Source: Prostheceraeus crozeri (taxonomy: Eukaryota; Platyhelminthes; Polycladida; Euryleptidae). From it: a stretch of DNA of 64,000 nucleotides. This document shows, in pieces, positions 54,265-64,000 of the stretch. A program made the position numbers and the translations under genes. Positions within the stretch are counted from its first letter, which is position 1. Each line of letters begins with the position of its first letter. The stretch lies in contig CAJQUW010016860.1 in the NCBI GenBank assembly GCA_907163375.1, forward strand, positions 162,501 to 226,500. Direction: 5' to 3'. The notes under the pieces were generated by a model, which was given only the letters and a program-made list of their open reading frames with translations, had not been told where the DNA came from and did no database searches.

Positions 54265-56068
54265 CCGAAAGTGTATACACATTTGGGATTTAATAAATGC
54301 GGAGTTACCACTCTATCAAATATACCTACTCTATGATTCTGAATAAAGATTTTAAATCCTATTATGTTCCACTTTGGGAACACACATATATATGATACAT
54401 GATGAACAAAAAAAATTTTGTAGAAGCTGTGCAAGCACACTCCAAAGGTCCCTATGAAGCTTTCCCATCAATTTGAACAAATTGAAAAAATGCTTCTTGT
54501 AGCGACAGGCAATGGGATAAGGGAGGAATCTGAGCAAAAAGGCTGAAAACCACTCATTGGTAAAGCATTGAAAAAGTTGCATTAACAATCACATCTCAAT
54601 GAATGTTTTTCAGTCTGTTCTACAGACCGTTTCACAAATCGTTGCACAGCACAAAAAATTCTTATATCTTTTGTATATTCTCGTCAAATTTAATCGCACG
54701 CTGATAATCGATCAATAAACTTATTTATTTACTTGGTGAGCTGAACACTTGGTTCTGGAAATATAGTGGTGTGGTTTTCCTAATTAAATGAAGTACTCGT
54801 AATTAGTGATTGTCTACTTTGTTACTTTCACGATGCTATTTGAGATATCAATATCATGTTGGCCCATGTGTCACTCATTCTCCTTTTCATCATTGATGAG
54901 CTGCTCCATTAATCGGACGCAACGTAGTGTTAGCATTCCTACGACGTGAAGGAAATGCTATTGTTTGCTGTGAACAGGTGCACAGACGAGACAAGCCCTT
55001 GTCTGATCCGAGATTCGAATTTCTTCTGACCTCAAGTGAGGGAAGTGATGACTCACGCAATGGCTGACTATGGGAATAATACAAATTTGAAGTTTGTCAG
55101 TGAACGGATGGGCCGATTTTCATAAAACTTACATATTCTTGGAGCTGGTAACACCAGCATTATTTTAAGCTCAAACTCGAAAGCACCAGCGTAAATACAA
55201 CAGAATTGTTAAGTTGTGTGCAGTTGACCGTTGTTGAACATTGTTAACGCGAAAGTGGAGTAAAATTAGGTAGAAGTGTAAATTGAATGAAATTGCACAA
55301 ATTGATGTCCGAATTCGAAAAACAATATATCATCTGAAAGCTTAACACAAGCCTGATTCAATGGTGATAATCTCAATTTTCTGTATTGCGTAGTTTCGTC
55401 TGTAGGTGTCGGTGAACGAATTGACCAAACATTCATACTTTTAAGTCTGCTGGCCACAGCTGACCAGACATAAGCTAAACGTGTTGCCAAATTTAAGTGC
55501 TTGACATAACCTTTCACATGGTAAAAAAGGTTACTGAAATTGAACATTTTCATCAATGAGAAAATCTTGAGAGATTTTTGTAGCAACATTTTTTTGGTAA
55601 AACTTATTAGCATTGTATCTTTTTGTACATACAGCCAATCCTAAAAACTGTGTATCATGATGAAGCTGACTGATAGTTCATGCTGTCTGCCAGCTTTCAT
55701 AAAAAAATTCTGTCGTCTTCATGTTGAAACTCTGAACAAAGAAAGCGCCCAATTTTTTTCATAAGGCCAACTGACCACAGCTGACCACACATGAAAACGA
55801 AATATATGTCAAAACAATCTATGGAACATAAGGTTTCATATGGTATATCGTTTGTCAAAATTGATCCAGGACTTCAACACGAAAATTTAATTGAAAATGG
55901 CCTAGCTTTTTTGTGCAATTACTTTTGAAACGGTCTGTATGTTTTTGAAAACACTACCCACCCTGCTTTTGTTGTGTCATGGAAAATATCATTCACATAG
56001 AGTAATTATATTAGGTAGAGTGGTAACTCCGCATTTATTAAATCCCCAATATGTGAGTTCACATTCGG
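54265..56068. repeat. Pair of ~50-bp inverted repeats enclosing 1.7 kb
   Basis: The left arm 54265-54315 and the right arm 56016-56068 are reverse complements; the core from gggatttaataaatg to cactcta is identical. The enclosed 1.7 kb has no recognised gene. The pair is either the ends of one DNA transposon or two outward-facing copies of one MITE; I could not decide. Confidence 0.7.
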
Positions 56069-56345
56069 TGTAAGTGTAAGTGTTAGCGTTTACTCCCGAG
56101 TTAACTCCGGGGTAAGTGTAAACTTAACACTGGACATGAACTCGGGTTGAGTTTACACTTAACCTGGAGTTAACTCCGGAGTAAACACTAACTCCGGTGT
56201 AAGTGTAGGTGTAACCCCGGAGTAAACTCTCGGTGTAGAGTTAACTCCGGTGTAAGTGTAAGTGTTACCCTAACACCGAACATAAACTCAGGTCGAGTAA
56301 ACACTTACTCCGGAGTAAACTCCCGGTGTAGAGTTAAGCTGAACT
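56060..56345. repeat. Block of GTGTAAGTGTAA / ACTCCGGAGT inverted repeats
   Basis: About 285 bp built from two short words, cggtgtaagtgtaagtg and gttaactccggagtaaac, in both orientations, with palindromic ACTCCGGAGT cores. It has strong foldback potential. It touches the right arm of the inverted repeat pair before it. Confidence 0.85.
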
Positions 56346-56799
56346 AAAGGAATCGAACTCTTTTTCAAATGCAAAGTATACGATAACAGCTGAATTTCAC
56401 AACGTGATAAAAATCTTGAAATTTAAGTCATTTACTGAATTCTATGAAAATGCACATTTCCAACATCAAACCCTACTGCTACATAAATAACTCGGACCAT
56501 GCAAAAGTTAACCCCTAGAGGAAAACTCCTCGTCGAGTTCATATCTGGTGTGAAGTGTAAAGTGTTAAGTTCTGCATATTGATAAAATTTTTCCATTGGT
56601 TGCACAACAAAGATGTATGTCAACATAATGAAATTATAAATCGCTATCAGATCATATTTCACAACCACCAAAATATCATTGAATATTGCTTTTTTCATGA
56701 AAATTCTGCTTGGTAAATAAATAAATTGTGATTTTCGCTCCTGTTCTATGGAAAGAGCCCTCAATATTAAAGAAACTTTGTGCATTTTGGAATCGTACT
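56346..56799. other. No recognisable gene
   Basis: AT-rich. A 117-residue minus-strand frame (56785-56432) has no recognised domain and is probably chance. Confidence 0.45.
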
Positions 56800-59523
<2,724 letters not shown>

Positions 59524-62500
59524 TATAATTCCTAACTATAAATATCGATATAATTTCTAACTAATTTCTTGAACCCTTCCTAATTCTCTTATCTGAAATG
59601 ATGAAATCGGAAGCTCATCCAGCCTTGATTCTATGAGAAATGCTGCGGTTAATCAAGGAGCTCGACTTGCAAAAATTTAGAAATACGTCCGCCCACCTGT
59701 GTTATACTCGTCGCATCAACTCATTCATAATCCTGTCTACATGTACATATCTTCCTGCACCCCGCCCTGTATCCGAAAGTCAATTTCGTGTTGGCCTACT
59801 CGATCCTGCCCACCTGCGTAGGGGTCCTACCGGCACTTGTGCCCGGAGCCGGTTGCTCCTGAGCTAGCTATCAGCTGCATATGAAATTTGTAAGCGAATT
59901 CAACTGAAGCTATGGCACATTTGCTTTTATTTAGCCAAGGATGGCATAAAGCAGTGAGTGAAATTATGCGATGACAATTATTACCTAATTCAGTCTTCTA
60001 GAAGTGCACGAACCACACGTGGGGGAGGCAGCATGCACAGTCATTTCAAATGCATCCGTGTGGCACGTGTCATCTTAAAACTGTAGCTTGAAGATTCACT
60101 GTCACTTGCTCGCATGAATATGGTTAATTGCAACCTAGGACCTGATGGGCGGTGTCACCGCGCACACGTCATCAGTTAGTTGACATTTATCCCATTTACA
60201 ATTATAAAATTACATGTTTGCCAAAACGAATAATCTGAATGAAATACCAGTATTTATACCGGTATTTACATTAAGCCATTTGGAAAGCGGATTAGGCCTA
60301 CTTAATTCATCATTGTCCTCAGATACTGGTCCTTCCTCACATAATCCACTATATGTAAGTCACTGTACTTCCAACAAGAGAGCTGTATAATTCCGCATGT
60401 TCCTTATGCACATTCTGAACCTCTGCAGAATTTTTCCTAGATACATGGGAATTTTAAAGCAAATAGTGAAGAGATTAATAAAACGGCGTTTCAGTCAATT
60501 GTAGTTATTGTGAACAAATATCGCTCGATAAAGATATGCGAATCAAAATTAAAATGACATTAAAAATCAATCATTAATCGCATAAGAAGCAACAAGATGC
60601 ACAGAAAATAGCGCCCATGAAGACGGTGGCATTCAAGTGGACGCTGGAAACGCAGTCTTAGAAGGAGTCACATGGTATGGCGACTTTCGTCCGTTTTCCT
60701 ACGGCTGTCTCCGTCATCTCTCCAGTGCTCTCAAAAGACAGGGCACACATTGAAATCACCGATTCAATACATTTCCTCTCCTTTGAGCCTTTTCAGCGAC
60801 AACTCTAGGATCAATCGCACAATCGTTGACACAACTAACCGAAAGTGTATCGCTGCATATGTCCCACGTAAGAGGGCCTTCCTCGAAATGACATCTCAGT
60901 ATTGGCATGCAAGGGAAAAGTCGGAGAAATTTAACAAATTGGCATTAAAAATTTAGAAAGATACACCCCTGTGCAAACAGAAAGTAGGCTTAAGTCTGGG
61001 CCGAAGTCGGCGAACAATTTCGGCCCGAACGAGACGCATCCGGACGCCCCTAAGTTGGCCCAGATTCGGCTGGTCGACTTCGGCCCGTAGTGTATTGACC
61101 GTATGTAGCGGGTCGATTTGTGGTGGCCGAATCCTACCTTGCCTTGCCTTTACCTAACCATATGTAATAATAAGCAATAACAACTACTCAGATGATAAAA
61201 CTCACCTAGATTGAGTCCACTGAAGGTCAATTTTGTAAACGTAGACATCGGGATTTAGGTTGATTGCACCTCAAACAAGTTTAAATCTTGAATACAATGG
61301 ATAATAACAATCATATCCAATGGTATTCAAAACTATCGTAGATGAGGTTCATTAGGATATTCTGCTCCTAAACTTTGATGTCTGAAACCAACAAAAATTC
61401 ATTATAATCGAATTAAGATAGTGAAACGCAGACAGACTGTGAACAGTGATGTAAAACATAAACCATGTGGAGCTCTATAACGACACATAATAGAGAAGTA
61501 TATGACACAGAAATGAGCATTAATTTATTGTAAGATGAAAGGTGATAATTAATCTAAACTATTTTTATATTTCATCATTCCAGTAATTTACAACAGCACG
61601 AGTTAATCGACAACACATTTTCCCAGGGTGGACAACATGCAGTTAAAGCAGAAAGTCCGGTGAATTTGATATTTAATCTAAAGTGATTTCTCTTTTAGCT
61701 GAAATAAATAACAACGTACCGCAAGATGGTTCACTTACACATCCAAACCAACCATGTAGTGAGACATTCGAACCTGTGACTTATTTTCAAACTTTGCGAC
61801 TTGTTGCCAAACAGGGTTGAGAAGGGAAGAACGTCGTCCCGCGGAAATTCACATTTCAAGGAGGCTCAAGAAGGCCAACAAAATAGTACTTAAAGCCGAG
61901 CTATTACTAATACAAATCCGCAGAAAATTCTCATCCCTGTAAATATTAGAAAAAAATTTTCAATCCCAATTCAAGACTTTATATTTTAAATAAAGCTTCT
62001 TGTAATGACATCCGACGTCCTGCATGCTGACGATCACGGGAATAATCCAATGCTGGTAAAATCAAAGCATTCGGAGGCAGTAACAAGAATAACCTTACAA
62101 CATATTTACACATTACAAAATACTGTCAATCACATCAGTCTGCAGCAAAATGCTTCAAGGATTAACCGCAGAAATACATACTCAATACTGAAAAAACCGA
62201 ATCATTCGGAAGCAGTGGCAAAGAATCGCAAAAATTACTTGTCACAGTCGGCAGATGATGAAACGTCGGGTGTCATTTCAGGAAGTTTTATTCAATATGT
62301 AAGGTCGTAAATTGGGAGTGAAATTCTGTTTTTTTTCAACCAATGGCCAACCTCCCGTGAAACTATAAACTGAGACTAGCATACACACGGAAATTAAATG
62401 GCATGAATAATTACAGCGGTATGGCATAATTTTCTCCTTTTAATTTTTTATTTGCTTATAAGAATGCTTTCAATTGCCTCAACCCTTTTTCATGTACAAT

Positions 62501-63300
62501 ATAGGCCTAATTAAACAATCCATTGCCTAATTATACTATATTACATGTAGGCCTGACAAAACGACAGACGGCTTGCTCACAAGCTACATTATCGAAAAGC
62601 ATCAATCAGCGAATTGAATTTTTTAAGATGGAGGACATTCATGCTTATTCACCACTCCTGTTTTTAGGAAATGTGCTTCAATATCAAGGATCGAACTTTC
62701 CATCTCCTATTAACGATCCTGATGAATCACGCGATTAATTCTTTAATCAAATACATATTTTATTTTGTAACTTCAGGACAATTAGAATGGTTGGCTTAGA
62801 ATCTGTTACTATACAAATTACCTATTGACCTATTGACCTATTGATGTGGTTTATTCACCTGATTTACGAGTACGATATATTTGCTGCTCACATGTCTTGA
62901 TATTGTTGACGCACCATATACACTCCATTTAGATACTCATATATCCGCGGCGATAATCTTTAACAAAGGATGACAACATGCATACTATCTTCAATTAATA
63001 GAGAAAACTGCACCGTCAGCTGTTCGACGAGTTCATTCACACCCACACACCGCATGAGGAATCCGTGAACTGACTGATAGACGTAGCGCACGACGAAGAA
63101 ATGCATTGCAATGTTCGAATTCGGGAGGCTCGCCATTATGAAGACATGATAATCCCCTTTTAGAATAGGTCAGAAATATAAATTAGATAATTACAGTGGT
63201 CGGGATTCATTAGAATGAGGTCATGCTTTATAAATAATCATGAAAACTGACTATTGTGCATGCATACTCGTGAAACATCGGAAAATGATGGCATTTCTAC
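59524..63300. other. No recognisable gene
   Basis: Several short frames but no protein I recognise. A plus-strand frame at 62005-62310 has two similar segments (KSKHSEAVTR and KKPNHSEAVAK) and is followed by GTAAGG, so an exon is possible but not supported. GC-rich inverted repeat at 60998-61086. GTAGGCCTAC-like words near 60290, 62504 and 62545. Confidence 0.4.
60998..61086. repeat. GC-rich inverted repeat
   Basis: gggccgaagtcg (60998-61009) and cgacttcggccc (61075-61086) are perfect reverse complements with a 65-nt spacer. The 61000-61135 stretch is clearly GC-richer than its surroundings. It may be part of a MITE. Confidence 0.6.
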
Positions 63301-64000
63301 CTAGTGATGCAAACAAAAAATTTTCCAATGGAAAATTTTGAAATTTATTTTTCGGTGATTGACGATTTTGCCTTTGTTTTGGAGACTTGTTATAGTCGTT
63401 TGAAAAGACTATGTAATATTCAAAGACCGAAAACTTCTCTGTCATCCCTGCATGTTGCCTTTTGAAACCAACTGCACCCTTTCCATGTCTATTTCAGGTC
63501 ATCCCAAATGAATTTCAGACATTAGATGGATTTCAGATTTCTCTAATTGAATTTCAGATCTGTCAGAAACCCAACTTTGAAAGGATCTTAAATTCAACTG
63601 GAGAATCTCCAATTCATCTGGAAATGTCTGAAATTCATTTGGGTAGATCTGAAATCGATTTGGAACTATCTGAACCATCTGAGCTAGAAATGGAAGATGT
63701 GCATGCAGTTTGTCCTCAACGAAGATCGGACAATATGCCAGAACTTAGAAACTGTCATAGATATTCTTCTATGATCATCACAGATATCTTTAGTTTCCAA
63801 ATATCTCACGAGTTTGCAGTCTTCCAATATGGTCGCTTATGTATAATGCTGCGTGGACTGTGTGCTTATTCTTCACATATTCATCAACATATGGAGAATT
63901 TGTATGATCAAGGCTGAACAATAAAGCTTAACTTTCAAGCTAACAAGCAAACTCCAAAATTATTTTTGCTCCAGATCTTTCACATTGCATGAAATTATAC
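63301..64000 (+). repeat. Dispersed repeat, copy 2 (continues beyond window)
   Basis: Direct repeat of 50745-51484, starting at the same CTAGTGATGCAAA and running to the last base of the window at GAAATTATAC. It has fewer bases in the gaaaattttcc part. Confidence 0.85.

Noticed and set aside
56432-56785. A 117-residue minus-strand frame
   Set aside because: AT-rich composition, no recognised domain, no neighbouring exon signals that convince.
62005-62310. A possible host exon with two HSEAV segments and a GTAAGG donor after it
   Set aside because: The similarity of the two segments is short, and no other exon was found, so it is mentioned only within the gene-free region.

Overview
The window looks like animal nuclear DNA: AT-rich, full of eukaryotic transposons, CT microsatellites and splice-site consensus sequences, with one recognisable host gene, a seven-transmembrane receptor. 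The taxon is uncertain. A marine invertebrate, possibly an echinoderm or relative, would fit the transposon mix and the recurring palindrome GTAGGCCTAC, but this is a weak inference.

Positions 1-29640 are a head-to-tail array of LINEs (non-LTR retrotransposons), all on the minus strand and separated only by CT-rich (sense GA-rich) microsatellites. I call them E1 (1-4826), E2 (4986-10838), E3 (11117-11555, a 3' stub), E4 (11596-19759, split by a hAT transposon), E5 (20047-23814) and E6 (23846-29612). They share one plan: a short 5' leader of about 80-90 nt, ORF1 (PHD finger, coiled coil, CCHC knuckle), ORF2 (APE endonuclease, reverse transcriptase, C-terminal CCHC) and a long 3' region. E6 is nearly whole. 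E1 and E5 form one subfamily, E2 and E4 another, and E6 a third.

The main discovery concerns the long 3' region. In E6, E2 and E4 it contains a second copy of the element's own 5' leader (88/88, 83/83 and about 75/78 nt identical by eye). Each tail copy ends exactly at CAG and is followed at once by a good 5' splice site (GTGAGA, GTATGT, GTACGT). E1 has the same module with GTAAGA. At the 5' end the same CAG is joined directly to ORF1. The simplest reading is that the leader is an exon. Transcription could start in the tail of an upstream element, and the leader could be spliced across the microsatellite into ORF1 of the next element. A self-encoded spliced leader acting in trans is the main alternative. 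The tail also has a hairpin and a short motif complementary to the leader; the leader and this motif covary between subfamilies. HeT-A and TART of Drosophila (3' promoter; non-terminal repeats in head-to-tail arrays) are the nearest precedents I know. I know of none with a splice donor.

Positions 29641-64000 are a mosaic of older DNA transposons around a little host sequence. They hold hAT remnants (29641-29965, 41822-42472, 44167-44894, 49490-49910), a CR1-like LINE (35985-37190), a mariner-like element with 240-bp inverted repeats split by a LINE fragment (37560-39984), an RTE-like LINE (40005-42620), a GPCR gene (45181-46239), a second mariner-like element (47642-50140), two piggyBac elements (51600-53466, 56800-59523), a large palindrome (32628-32751) and several unclassified repeats. 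Stretches with nothing recognisable are listed as such.
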